From Eremophila alpestris peregrina (lineage: Eukaryota; Chordata; Aves; Passeriformes; Alaudidae), in the NCBI GenBank assembly GCA_009792885.1, contig WMCF01000035.1, forward strand, positions 3,395,917 to 3,459,916: a stretch of 64,000 nucleotides of DNA. Direction: 5' to 3'. Made by a program: the position numbers and the translations under genes. A model generated the notes under the pieces. The model ran no database searches. It was not told the DNA's origin and saw only the letters and a list, made by a program, of their open reading frames with translations. Below, one piece after another: positions 23,818 through 35,910 of the stretch (the stretch's first letter is position 1; each line of letters starts with the position of its first letter).

Positions 23818-26800
23818 AGCACTCTTTGGTTTTGCTGCCTTTATGGGAAACCTGTGCTATTTCACCACAAATGGGACTCTGCCTCCAGGATGTTTTGCAG
23901 TGGATTTTATTGTGCTTTATGTTTGTTGCCTCGGAGACTTTTATCTGTGTAGGTACTTACCTCAGCTTAGTCACCTTTTCAGTTTTCTGAGCTCCCTGCC
24001 TAAGTCTGGAATTCCAAGAGCTGTGGAAATTCCATTCCACCAAGAAACTCCTTGCAAGCTGAAACTTCAGTTCATTTTCACAGATATTTCTGGTACAGTC
24101 TGTAAAATAGACAATACAATTGTTGCAAGACCATAATGCTTCTATAACCAATTATCAGGCTTTTTCCTCTTCACAATCTCTTTACATGTGGATGTAGCAT
24201 GGGCAAACAGAACATGAATTCCAGTGCACTATCAGCAAGCTTTTAGCCAGGGTGGTTCATTACCCCAGAAGCAGATTTTGTGCTTAAGGATTTCTTTTGA
24301 GCTGCACAGTTCCGGGTCACAGCTGTTGGCATTGGGATGTGCATCTCTGTTGAAAATGTGCAAAATGTTTGGCATTGTCAGAGCAGGAAGTCCAGCTATA
24401 ACAAAGACACTGCTTTCATGTGGGAGCACCCATATGCAACATCACACCAAGGATTCCTAGAAGGAATCTGCTGCCCTCCTGATGTGAGGGTACTTATTTT
24501 TGTGTGTATTTTCTCTTAACTCTGAAATAAGGGTTCCTTGCCTTAAAAATCTTAGGGTAGAGGTTTGGGGTTTTTCGGTCATGAAAGTTAAAACAATTAA
24601 CTCATTCATAAGGCAGGAATTTTAATTGAGATCACCAAGGCTGAAAAACAAGTGACTTATTCACAAGTAGAATTATATGTTTTTCCCAGCCTTTTTCCTC
24701 TAAATATTTGATCATAGAAGGCCTTGTTTTAGACCAACTGCAGCAGAAGAAAACATTACTCTTAGATTTTATATTCTGTGAGTCAGTGGAAGTTGGTAAC
24801 ACACAGCTATATTTATCTTGTCCTGTCATTTCAGATGTACCTTACCCCACTCTATGGAATCATTTCTTATAGAAGCTGGCAGCAGTCTTTGCCATCTCGT
24901 ACCTGACTCTTTTTTTTAAGCTAGACTTGTTTATTTTAGACAGGTTTCTTCATACCCTGTTCAGAAATGAAATGTTCTCTCTCTGTATGGAATTTGACAG
25001 AAATGAAGAAAAATCTCATCCATTTTCCTCAGTTGTCCTTACCTCATATGAAGGAAAACATTCACAGCTGTCTCTGGTGTCCTGCAATGCAATAATTTTT
25101 CTCAGAGGTAGACTAATACCCAAAAACCTGCTGACAAGGCCACTTGCCTTCTGCACTTGGTACTGTAATGTCTGGGCACTGGCAGTACAAGTATGATCAC
25201 TTTAAGCTTCTGCTAAGTGCATTACCTCTTTAAACAAAGTTTGCTATTTAGGCTAGGTACAAGGGTTTTTACTGACACTGAAACAAATAATTTCCCAAAC
25301 ACCCCAGGTAGCCGTACACAAAGATCTTACTCAGTAGAAAGATTTGTACTCAGTAGAAAATGTTCTCCTTGGAAAATTACTGCAGACACATATTAGGAAT
25401 TACAGTCAAAGAAATCTTCAGCATCAGATGAGTTGATTCTTTCTTCTTTGTCACTTGGCTCATCTTTCCTATGAGTGTAGTGGGCAGTGCTGTGCTATTG
25501 AGGCATGTGTCCAATGTAACATTGCCTTGAGCTGGTTTGAATGCCAATTGCTGCTCTAATAACCATTTTTAAGAAGGCAGCATGAAATTAATATGCCACA
25601 GTCTGCACAAAAGGAAGATAAAGCAAATGTAAACTTAGATCAGATAATTAACACGCCTCTGTGCATAGTGCTGGAGACAAATCCCAGGAAACTACTCCAT
25701 GTTATTTTAAAGCAAGGAGGTTAAACTTTGTAAACGTGGTGAGGTTCCTCTTTCACTCTTTGAAGTGACCCAGATGAAACGGGGATTTTTTTGTTTAAGG
25801 CCAAGAAACTGTAAGTGATAGAGGATATAAAACGTTTCAACCTCAAACCAATCATTCTAACTTGACAAACCAAAAAAAGATATGCATCTTTTCTGTGATT
25901 ATCTAAACAGAAAGGTTTAGACACTTCTTTTAGAGATGGTAAACAGAAGAAGGAGTTATAATAGTGCTGGAGTGGAATAAGACTTTCATAAACAGAAAAG
26001 AGCATAATGTATTTTCTGGAGGATATCAGGGGGTGTGTTCTTTTTTTTTTTTCTTTTTTTACTTGTTTGTGTTTTGTTTTGGAAAGAGTTAATTTTACAC
26101 TGAGTCAGGTAATTGAGCTGATTATCAATCACTGCATGAATAGCAGCAAATACCTGGCATATGCAAGAAAAAAAGTTATTTCCTGAGTAACCTACAACAG
26201 AGGAAACAGAAAACAGTGATCCCAGTGATCCCCATGGCTAATGCTGTAGTAGCATCTGCAGTGTGTCACTGCAATCTCACACAGCCAAACCAGGTGTGTA
26301 TTAAGGAAGAAGGCCTTTAAAAGCCAAATTCTGTGGGATGAAGTCAGTAGTGGCTACATCCTAAGGAGGCTGGAATTAGACTTTAAGCATTCATTCAATT
26401 TTGCTAAATTGTACTACGTAACTGTTATCCTGATGGTAAAATTTTTATTCTTTCCTGTGTATCTAGGGTTTTATCCCATTACTTGCTGACCTTCCTTATA
26501 TAATTGACAAAAGGGTATTCCATTAAAAGTAAAAGCTTTTTTATTTCATTTTGTCCATATGGTTCAATTTTTAATGTCCATCCTCCTAGTGACCAAACAT
26601 TTACCAGGTTCACTAACTTTCTGTAGATGACTGTATATCATGGCTCGGTTGCTCTCAGGTAAATCCACTGTTTTTCTATTTGTTTACTCAAAGAAATGAA
26701 CAGACTTTCTTGTCCAGACTGGCCATTTTCAAAGATAGTGCACAGAATCAGCCACAGCTTTCAGGCACCAGGACTAATGGTGCATTTTGGATATAGGTAT

Positions 26801-29800
26801 TCATTCTCAAACCACATCATGATTTTCTCTGACCCTTTTTTTCTTACTTAGATAGAAACTGATAAGTGCATGATAACCTGTATTACAAAGCTGAATTTAA
26901 ATCTGTTTTTGTGTGTAACTGCTGTGTACACTGGAAATCTGTCAAACTACTAAGTTGCACCACTAGCTGATGGTTTAGTTTGATAGTTAAAGAAAGGCTG
27001 ACCTGGAACTATTATATCTGTCCTAGAGGTTTCAAACCAGTGTTAACAAGGGAAAACTAAAATATCTAGTCAAAATTATAAATTGGTGTGTAAAACTGTG
27101 AGGGTTTAGGTATGGCAGAAGAGCTACCAATTAAATTTATTTTTGCAGTGGAAAGACAATGGATTAGATTCTCTAGGTGCTTTACACACACACAAAGGAC
27201 AGATTGAATCTTCTGAGATATTCAGTGCTGTAAACCACTTCTGAGCTGTGTGCTGTTGGGAGGCAGGCAAATCCTTCCATCAGTGCTGTTAAAGCAGTTT
27301 TTAAACTACTTGTAGGTGGAGTGTGCCATCAGTCTCAGCACTGGGGTGTTTCATGCTTCCACTCTGTTGCAGAGGCAGAGAAGTAGCTGTGACTGTATTA
27401 TGGTTCTGGTTTATGCAGAAAAAAAGGAACAATAATGAACAAAAATCAATTGAAAATAAGTTGAGATGAATACTTTTACATTTTTGTGTGGTTTGTGGTA
27501 TTTTAAAATAACGATACCAATTTATTTTTAAAATAAACTAAGAATCTTGAGACAAACTTGGGCTGTTTGTGACAAGGGGAGCCTCCAGCCACACAGTATC
27601 TGTCAGGATCATTGCAAGTTGTTTGCAGTGTACTGTGGAAAGTAATTGTGCAGTGGTGGGGTGTCCTGGTCACTTCAGTAAACCAGTGCTGCTCTGGAGG
27701 CTTCTAGTGTTTTTCATCCATGTCTTCACCTTTATTTAGTTAGAGAGTATCTCTGTGTTTTCTGACAAAAAGCATATTAACTCTACAATAGCTTCATTAA
27801 AGCCTTTATAGCCTATGAAGTTTTGTGCTTTGATTTGTTTGAGGAATAGAATATCACTGAGACAGAAGTTAAGATTTCACCCTTTGGAAAATTCATAATG
27901 GTTTTTGGTGTGAACTAAAAATAAGGAAAAAACATCAGCAGTGAAATTTTAAGAAACAACAGATTTCTGCACTTTGAAATGATTAGTTACAATACATACC
28001 ACATTTTGCACAGGACCAAATATTTTTTGGAAAAAATAATTAAGCATTTCACGGGACTTTTTTTTCCCTTTAAGTATTTTCTTATTACTGAGAACTTTCC
28101 TTCCTCCATTTCCCCATCTGTTCCTGGCAAGGCATTTCATATATGTATAAACTTTCCAATGCTTTGATTTTATGGCTTTGCTACTAGCACACAAGAGTAC
28201 TGTCACAAACTTGTGTGTGTAAAGTGGAGATAAGATCTATTGGCATATTTATTAACTGGCTTTCAGAGACCTGTTAGATAGGACATATTTTGGTAGAAAG
28301 AGGCATTTATATTCATAAATTAGGTTGCTGGTCTGTAGTTATATTTGTGTGGAAGGTACAACCTGCTTATCTGATCAGGTCTTAATTAAATCTTGGGAGC
28401 AGTAGATGTCTCATGAATTCATTTCATGAAATGAAAGAACTTTAATATAAATGCAGTACAATACGTAAGTAAAAGACTAAACAATTGTACTAGAACTAAT
28501 GGAATAGATCTTAAATTAGTTAGTTACATGTAGTTTTTGTTTGTGATCCATCAGCTGACAAGAACTACAGGTAGAGCTTTAGCTTGTTAATACGTGGCCC
28601 ATGAAGGAAGGTAGGAACTAAAGCTAAAGGACTTTCAGGCAAAGGAATGTCCTTATATTTAAAAATGCCAAAAGACAGTTGTTGGAAACGAAAACACTCC
28701 TCATGTTCTCAAAGGTTGCTCAGTTGTTTCTGCATCTAACAAAACCTTTCCAAAGTAAGGACCACAAAAGCTGAGGCATCCTATCCTGATTATCCAGGAC
28801 CAGCAGCCTTGAAGGGACTTGATACTTACCTTGGGAAAACTGGCTGTCCTGAGATTTGCCCCAAAAGAGAAGTCTGTGGAGCCTAAGCAAATCACCCCAA
28901 AGCTGGGCACAGTCCTGCAACATTTGTCTCTGAGGCTGTGGAAGCTGCAGGCTGTGTCCTGAGGAGGAAGCCCCACAGCAGCCCCAGCAGGGTGGCCCTG
29001 TAGCACAACCAGCCAGAGCCCTGGCTCTGCCCCTCTGCTGCTTCCTGCTGGGAAGCAGGGCTGAAGAACTGGGTGAAAACATGGGAATAGTTGTCCTGTG
29101 CCTGTGAGTTCAGGGCTGGACTCCCAGCAGGTCTGTCCAGAATCCATCAGTTTAGAGAATTGTAAGGCTTACAGAAAATGAGTCAGTCAGTGCAGATGCA
29201 GGGTCCTGAGAACTTATTTTCTATGGAAAAAATCTGGGTTTGACAATGTCTTGCTGTCAACTCAAATTTGTCCAAACCTGAACTCTAGAGCAGGCACAGT
29301 TCCTGGGAATTGTAAAGTACTTTTTGACTAGTTTTCCTTATAGCTATAACCATGATTTCTTTTTCCTGCATAATTTTTGCTGTCCTCCTTCACTTTTCCA
29401 ACTCAGCGTGCTATTTTTTTCCCCAGAAGTGAAGTATCTTTAGAACAGAGTCCCCTTTGACCAAGTACAGAGAGGAATATTTCCAGGAGACAAAAAACCA
29501 GTACGAGAGGAAAATACCCTTAAGAGCTTCTTAACATTAGGAGACTAAAACCCACAAATTTTTAATGAGGGTTGTTTTTTTGGTTTTGTTTTTTCTGGAG
29601 TAGAGGGTGAGAAGTTGGGGAAAGTCATTCATCTACCCTGTTATAACTTGCCTTCCACATGGGACCTCTCTGTTTTAGCCAGCTGAAGGTTTTGCACCCA
29701 TTCCTTTAACATACACAGTTGGGGTGTGTCTGAATCCTGTGATGCACAGAAGTCACCTCTTGAGCAGGAGGGGTTTAGTGCAGTGTCAGCTGATGGAATC

Positions 29801-30579
29801 CTTGCCACTGATTCCCAAGAAATTTAGATCAGATCCTTACGTAACACAGATACCAGCTTTACTATTTTTCAGGGTGCCTCAGGTTGGTTATGGAGTAAAA
29901 AAGGGCAGCATGACTTGATTCATAGAACGTTGAGTTACTGGCCAGCTTCTGAAATTTCTCACGCTTAATCTAACAGGGAGTGTGCCTGAGCAAAGGAAGC
30001 TGTAAGCACCAAGAAAGGAGTGAAGGCAAGGTTTAAACACAGACAAGCTGCTTTGCAGTTACTAATGTGTTTTCCCTATTAAAATGATGTAGTTGCCAGC
30101 ATTTTGTATTTTTCTCACACAAGCACTACCCAGATGGGGAGATGCAGAGATACCCCATCTCCCTTCAGATAAACCATGCACATTTGGTAGCAATTGAACT
30201 GGAGAGAGGGAGGGGTTTCTGTTGGCTTTTGCTGATATCATCTGGTTTATATTAGGTTGGAATTTCTGAGATTGGGAATGTATTACTGTAACAAACAGTG
30301 GTTGCTACAGAAAATGTAGGATCATCTGAGTTATCCTACATATACATAATAGGCCTGAATACTGAGAGCTTCCTGGGACTGGAGTGTTGGGGGAAGAAGT
30401 TGAGGGAAGAATGCTGGGACACTTGTATTGTCATACTTGTGATTTCATGTCTTGCATTTGTTGCTTTTACACTTGCCATTGTAATAATTATGTGTAGTCT
30501 TCAGGACTTTGTGTGGGCTGTCACCAGTATGCCATTTTGTATTTTCCATCTTCAGTTCCATGTAGGACATGATGCTTGA
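23818..30579. other. Unassigned non-coding DNA
   Basis: No gene recognised. Contents: possible splice acceptors at about 24834 (CCTGTCATTTCAG) and 29426; a T-rich tract at 26040-26082; a GC-richer but CpG-poor block at 28700-29130 with overlapping minus-strand open frames of 148 and 120 codons and a minus-strand donor-like AAGGTAAGTATC at about 28822-28833; and a plus-strand 93-codon frame at 30298-30579 with a hydrophobic stretch that runs into CR1-derived DNA. Confidence 0.5.
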
Positions 30580-30705
30580 GAGCAGCCAGAATAGACTGAC
30601 AAGAGCAAACTGTGCCTGAATAATCTGCAGGCTTGCTTAGGATGAAATAACTGGTTCTGTGGACTAGCAGAGAAGTGGATGTCCCTTATCCTGACTTTAA
30701 TAAGG
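30580..30705 (+). mobile_element. CR1 LINE, internal RT-region fragment
   Basis: The segment AGCAGCCAGAATAGACTGAC, then GTGCCTGAATAATCTG, GATGAAATAACTGGTTCTGT and CCTTATCCTGACTTTAATAA, follows the order of the CR1 reverse-transcriptase coding region (the stretch before the catalytic FADD box) as I know it from avian CR1. Frames are broken. It lacks the CR1 3' end, so it is an interior remnant left by deletion or too diverged on its flanks to recognise. Confidence 0.6.
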
Positions 30706-31454
30706 GTAGAAGGGGAAGAAAATCTGCAAAGATGTGAAATTAACATTACTGGGTATTTGAAATCTAGTTTGTTCAGAAAATAATACTGAGAACTTTTGCA
30801 GTGTTAGTCTGTAGTCTCTGTTGTTGTCTGCAGTACCAATTAATAGTCCAGTTTTCCCCAACCTTTACTTGGATGTCAGATGGCAGAAGAGTCTCACTGG
30901 GAGAAGGCAATGCCACACTGCTTCCAGTTCTTCCTGTGCCATGGGGATTACCCATAACTGTGTGGTAGTTGCAGCTTCCTGATTTATCAGGCAGCAATTG
31001 CCATCCTGTTCCCCAAAGACCAGCAGATTTGAGGGGTTTGGCTTCAGCATCTTTCAAATTCCATATCTCAACAGCTTGTGCAGCATGCCGAGTTCATTCA
31101 GAAAGTGCAGTAATAAATTTGATATTATTGTCTTCTGAAGGAACTTGTGCCACTGAGCCAGCACGTACTGACTGCACACACAGCAATGCTCTGTATTTTC
31201 CTAGCTCTGTGATATAGTAACAGAGGGGAGGGGAAAAAAGCCAGACATAGAAGTATAAAGAAACCAGAGAGCCTAGACTCAGGGCACCTGCTAATGATAC
31301 TGCACAGAAAAACTGAGAATATGTTAGCACAGATAGAGCCTGGGAGAACACAGCATTTGAATTTTGATCAGCTTTTCATACATGCAGCTCTCAGAGTAGC
31401 CAGCATATTTATGAAGTTCAGACTACATTTACTGTCACAGACATTGTTTCATGG
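30706..31454. other. Unassigned DNA with a coding-like minus-strand stretch
   Basis: The minus strand of 30865-31150 gives peptide fragments in two frames with a WD-repeat flavour, but stops interrupt them (see findings). Otherwise nothing recognised. The segment adjoins the solo LTR and shows no obvious retroviral primer-binding site next to it. Confidence 0.4.
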
Positions 31455-32010
31455 TGGTGTGGTTTAACCCCAGCTGGCAACTAAGGACCATGTAGCCACT
31501 TGCTCCTGTGCCAGGGGGAAGAGAATAGGAAAAAGGTAAAACCTGTGGATTGAGATAGGATCAATTTAATAACTGAAATCAAATAATCATAATGGAAATG
31601 GAGGGAACAAAAAGAGGAATAAATAAAACCCAAGAAAGACAGGTGATGCACTATGAAATTGCTCATGACCCACTAAACAGTGCTCAACTCACCCCTGAGC
31701 AATGACTGGCATCTCTCAAATAACTGCCCACTTTATATAATGGGCATGATACTCTGTAGTACAGAATATCCCTTTGACCAGTTCAGCTCAGCTGTCCTGA
31801 CTCTGCTCCCTCCCAGCTTCTTGAGCATCTCCTCACTGGCAAAGCAGGGGAAACTGGAAAGTCCTTGACTGAGGGTCAGCACCAAGTAGGGCCAAAAAAA
31901 AAAAGAAAAAAGAAATTGTATGTTATCAACATTCTCCTGTTGAATCCAAAACACAATACTGTACCAGGTACTAGGAAGAAATTTAACTCTGTCCCAGCCA
32001 AACCAGGACA
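31455..32010 (-). mobile_element. Solo LTR, avian ERVL-type endogenous retrovirus
   Basis: About 556 bp, inverted. On the minus strand it starts TGTCCTGGTTTGGCTGGGAC and ends with GGGGTTAAACCACACCA, giving TG...CA termini. Internal landmarks match the abundant avian ERVL-type LTR: CCTAGTACCTGGTACAGTAT, a 'tcaaggactttccag' block, the TATA-like ATTATATAAAG (rc of about 31731-31741) and GTGCATCACCTGTC. No gag, pol or env sequence adjoins it, so it probably arose by recombination between the two LTRs of a provirus. Flanking 5-mers CATGG and CGTTG agree at only 3 of 5 positions, as expected for an old target-site duplication, or the edges are slightly misplaced. An A-rich run at 31894-31915 interrupts it. 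Confidence 0.85.
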
Positions 32011-33340
32011 CGTTGGCACATTCCACCCCTTCCCTACTGCCATACAAAATCAGCTTACTCTAAACCTCCAAGCAGGGCTCAGAGAATCTAATGCCAGCTT
32101 TTCCATGCTCTCTGCACCCAAAGGCAACTGAAACTGTGACTGAAAGGAGTAGGATGTTTGAAGTGGAGGTGGTGATGCTGAGCTTCCACTAACATCTGGT
32201 CATTAATTTCAGCTTTGGGGACTTCCAAAATGCTGGCAAACACAGCTCCAGCTGGCCTGGGGCCTGTGGCTTCTCCATCAGCAGGTAAATAGGCCAGATG
32301 GTCTCTAATTTTACTACTGTTTCTAGTATGGATGATGAGCCTGGGTCCCTACAGAGCAATGTGCCTTCTAAATGCTGAATGTTTTTATCCACCTTTTGAC
32401 CACATAGACACAACATAATTATTAGAAAAGTAGTAAAATTATTAGAGCAGTGGCTACGAAGAAAGTCTGAATGTGAAAGGCTGAGAAAAAGCAGCAATGA
32501 TCACCCTGTTTTCTCTTTCTATTTCAGAATGGCAAAGTCTAGAAATCCTTTTTGAACAGCTGCACTCCCATTTGTGTTTGCTATAAAACAAAACTGTTTC
32601 ACTTGTAGGAAGAAACTGGGGAAAACTGTTTTGTCTTTGCCATTTCTGTTCCTTTCAGCAAACAACAACAGACAAAAAAAGAATCAGACAGACAATCAAA
32701 TGAAAAAATCCTCCAAAGCCCATCAAGTCTTCTCTAGAGCTGTAGAGCTGAGATGTGCATCAGAAAGCTGAAAGAATCCCAATTTAAGTGCTTTATCTTC
32801 AGTACTTGTTGGAGAGAGTTTTTGTCATAGCTGCATGCAGCATAAGAACTTGTAACAGGGTGGGAGGATGAGATTTTGGAGAATCTGGAGCTGGAACCTA
32901 AGGCAACATTCAGGCAGTGATTATGCAATTGTTGCGTAATATGGAGAGTGCTTGCATGAATAATCCTGTTAACATCAGAGTTTCACAATCAAGCAATTGA
33001 ACACTGCACTGTTTAAATCATCTGCATTTATGATGGAGGAGTCAGCAAAATCGCCATTATAAGAATAGTGGTCTCATAAATATAGACTTTCTCACTGGGG
33101 GTGAAGAGTAACAATGTCAGAGGAAAGAATAGAGGAAAACATTTTCTCATCTTACATATAGCAGGAATGATTGGGTTCAGTGGTTTCCCTCGAGAAATGG
33201 AAAAGGCATAGACGATTATTATGGATTGTCATTAATTTATTTGTTATGCCTGAGAAGCACTTTGAACAGTAGGATTGACAAAATCGCAAGGAAAGGGGGG
33301 AAATGCACTAAGTCACCTGAACAATGGGCAGGTTTGTTAT
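32011..33340. other. Unassigned non-coding DNA
   Basis: No gene recognised. A strong splice-acceptor-like tract (TTTTCTCTTTCTATTTCAG) ends at 32526, but the following sequence has stops within nine codons in the phase that would suit the 15.5-kb exon. It ends at the CpG island. Confidence 0.5.
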
Positions 33341-33344
33341 TTGT

Positions 33345-33765
33345 ATCTAGCAAGCGCCAGAGCCCGCATGGGCAGAAGGCTTCATTCCCGAAGGCTGGAG
33401 GGTTCTTGGCGCTGATGAGGCAGCGGTGCCGAGGGACGGCTCCTCCCGCAGGGCTCTCCCCGAGGGGCGGCCGGGGGGAACCGGGGGCTGCCCGGGGGAA
33501 CGGCAGCGCCGAACGTGCTGTCGGTTCCACGGCTGGAAAAGCCGCAGCAGCTCTGCAAGCTGCTCTGTGCTCCCAGCGGGAACACACACGCCGAGCTGCG
33601 CTGATGCCAAGGGCGGGCCCGGCTCGGGCTGCGGCTCCCTGCGCTAGATCCCTGTGCAAGATCCCTGTGCCACCTCCTGCGGCTCTGCCAGCCGCGGAGC
33701 GGCCACAAACCTCTGCACAAACACACAGGCGGCGGCAGCACAGCTGCTGCCAGCGGCGCTGGGCA
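33345..33765. promoter_or_regulatory. CpG island (candidate promoter)
   Basis: By hand count about 37 CpG dinucleotides lie in some 410 bp that is strongly GC-rich, while neighbouring DNA is AT-rich and nearly CpG-free. GC boxes are visible at 33464-33470 (GGGGCGG) and 33611-33617 (GGGCGGG). There is no TATA box. Retained CpGs imply the region is unmethylated in the germ line, the usual state of vertebrate promoter islands. Open frames of 140-190 codons on both strands result from few AT-rich stop codons in GC-rich DNA and show no domain. Direction of transcription is undetermined; a minus-strand donor-like CAGGTGACT occurs at about 33312-33320. A 13-bp tandem duplication lies at 33646-33670. 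Confidence 0.75.
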
Positions 33766-34860
33766 AAACAAGTCATTAAATATCTGATCTATGAAGTTTA
33801 AGCTAGATGCCAAAGCAGAAATAAACCTCTGCTAGACTGCTTTTTTTGTTTGGTTGTTCTGGGTTGCGGTTTTTTGATTGATTTTTTTTTTTTCCAAAAG
33901 GTTTAAGGCTATGGAAAATGAGTGGGTCTATAAAGAGGTATCTCTAGGTATCAGGGACAAGGCAGGATGACAGCTGAAATGCAACCGGAGTTCATGTTGC
34001 CAGGAAGAATTTGAATGTTTAGGTGCTGATAGCTGAAGAATGTATACAGTCATCTGTGCAAAAAGACTGAGAAAATCTGTAGCTGATGGAGGAAAGTCAT
34101 CTGCTTTTATCTCATGCCACACGGTTTGAAAAAGCAAATCCAGTGCCCTAAATGCCAGTAGCTGCAGAACACTGGAGCCTTTCAAAGCTAGTGTGCTTCT
34201 AGGTGCATTTATTCATTAGCTTTATAAAGCTTTTGACATGCCAGAAAGTACAACCGTTTTCTGACCAAACAGAACTGGTGTACGATAAATAATATTTTTA
34301 TGGTTGTTCCTATGCGACAATCCATGTCAAGGGGAAAGCTGTGAGGCAGGCTTCCTTATTCTGGTTTCTCCTATACTCTGTATAAAAACAGTCACCTAGT
34401 AGACTTCCATACTTGTTGATTTCTTGGATATACATAACACATTTGGATGTTGTAATAATCTTAAAGTTTTATTTCTACTGGAAAATACATCTGGAGAATG
34501 TACCAAAGGCATAGTTCATTTCTCTTTGTTAGCCAGTATGCTATTTTAGTTCTTTCTAGAGTGCAAATCAAGTTCCCAAAGTGTTCTAGGAAATCAACTG
34601 GGAAGAGCTACTAAAGGTATACCCCTTTGCTTTAAAAACTGTATTTTAGAGTATGGCAGTTTGCATTTTCATTTTTGGGGAGATAATGAATAATTGGTAT
34701 GAACAGGAAAATCTCCACTAACATCAGTGCAGCTGCATTCATTTAGATCAGTTGAGGATCTGAAGATCTGATTCACTGTATGACAAAATATCTCAACTAA
34801 TATAATTAGCTAAAGCTGCAATCAAAGCCCAGCAGGGATGTGGGTTGTTGCAGCAGTGTG

Positions 34861-34887
34861 AAAAAAAAAAAAAAAAAAAAAAAAAAA
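34861..34887. repeat. A27 homopolymer
   Basis: Twenty-seven consecutive A residues. There is no AATAAA upstream and no recognisable retrocopy body, so this is treated as a simple repeat rather than a retroposon tail. Confidence 0.9.
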
Positions 34888-35891
34888 GCAAAGCTGAAAG
34901 TTTCCAATATACCAATATATATGAAAATGTTCAGCTACAACTACTGTTCCATGTTTTTGTATTTATGGCTGTAATAAGTTGGGGTACCATGCCAGGATGA
35001 GAGGAGGCAGCTAGCTGAGTTGGGAGAGTTTGCCCCATAATTATGAAAACTACTTTTTCCCTTGCCTTCATTCAAGTATTGATCATGTCAATGGAGATCT
35101 GTGACTGCTGGCTGAGCAGAGAGAGCTGCTACCAGGACTTACATTGCCCATTTCCTTATTTGCCCCTTGCAAGGCTCTGTGTTTGGCTCACTGCAGGCAC
35201 ATGGATTGTCTTCTTCTGTGCTTCAGCATTCTCATTCCCACACCTGCCTGCCCAGATCTCTGAGGCAGAGCTTGCTCTCACCCTGTGCCTTCTGCAAGGA
35301 ATTAGTCTCAAGTAGCTGATGGCTTCTGTCCCTCTCCAGCAGCACCAAGTAGAGTCATTGCAGTAATCCCCAGAAATAAACACTTACTGGAATAACCCAA
35401 ATGTACAAACTATTAAGAAGTGCAAGCTTGAAAAGGACAAAAGTGTCCAACATAGCCTTTGACTCAGTTTAATGAAGTGGACCTCTGCCTCCTGTGGTCA
35501 TTTTTTTCCAGACTACTGAAATATCCAGGAACCTCAGCCCTTTTTTGGCTTCTGTTCTAAGCAGGAAGACAGGAGAGAAGCATGAAATGCTTTATCACTG
35601 CCATTGTAAACAGTTTGTGTATTTGCTGTGGAAATGTGTTTCTGTGAGGGGTTAGACTGTAATACCTTGTACCTTGTCAGCAGGAACACTCCAGTGCAAT
35701 GTGCTCCCACTAATGGGGTTCTTTTCATACATCCAGTCCTTAAGAGGCAGTACAGTCCTTTTTGTTTCCAGTGGTGTGGTGGGCACCAAGAGAAAGCTGC
35801 TTCTGGTAATTTGTGTACATAAAATACAAACCACCATTCAAAATAACGTGTTGCATCTTTGTGTTAGTGGACCCTTCCCAAAACCTCATAG

Positions 35892-35910
35892 TATCATATC
35901 ATATCATATC
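35892..35910. repeat. Short (ATATC)n repeat
   Basis: Nearly four tandem units of the pentanucleotide ATATC. Flanking sequence does not support a CR1 tail. Confidence 0.75.

Noticed and set aside
23585..24136. Plus-strand ORF of 183 codons
   Set aside because: Its first part is an out-of-frame reading of a CR1 3' end and the rest is unassigned DNA.
28701..29147. Minus-strand ORFs of 148 and 120 codons with a donor-like AAGGTAAGTATC at about 28822-28833
   Set aside because: The two frames overlap, composition simply follows a GC-richer patch, no protein family is recognisable, and no matching acceptor was found. The donor alone is not enough.
30298..30579. Plus-strand ORF with a transmembrane-like stretch
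   Set aside because: No splice or promoter support and it ends at the start of a CR1 fragment; hydrophobic runs are common in T-rich DNA.
33226..33813. Long ORFs (143, 179 and 191 codons) on both strands
   Set aside because: They coincide with the CpG island, where stop codons are rare; they overlap in several frames and have Arg/Ala/Pro-rich low-information translations.
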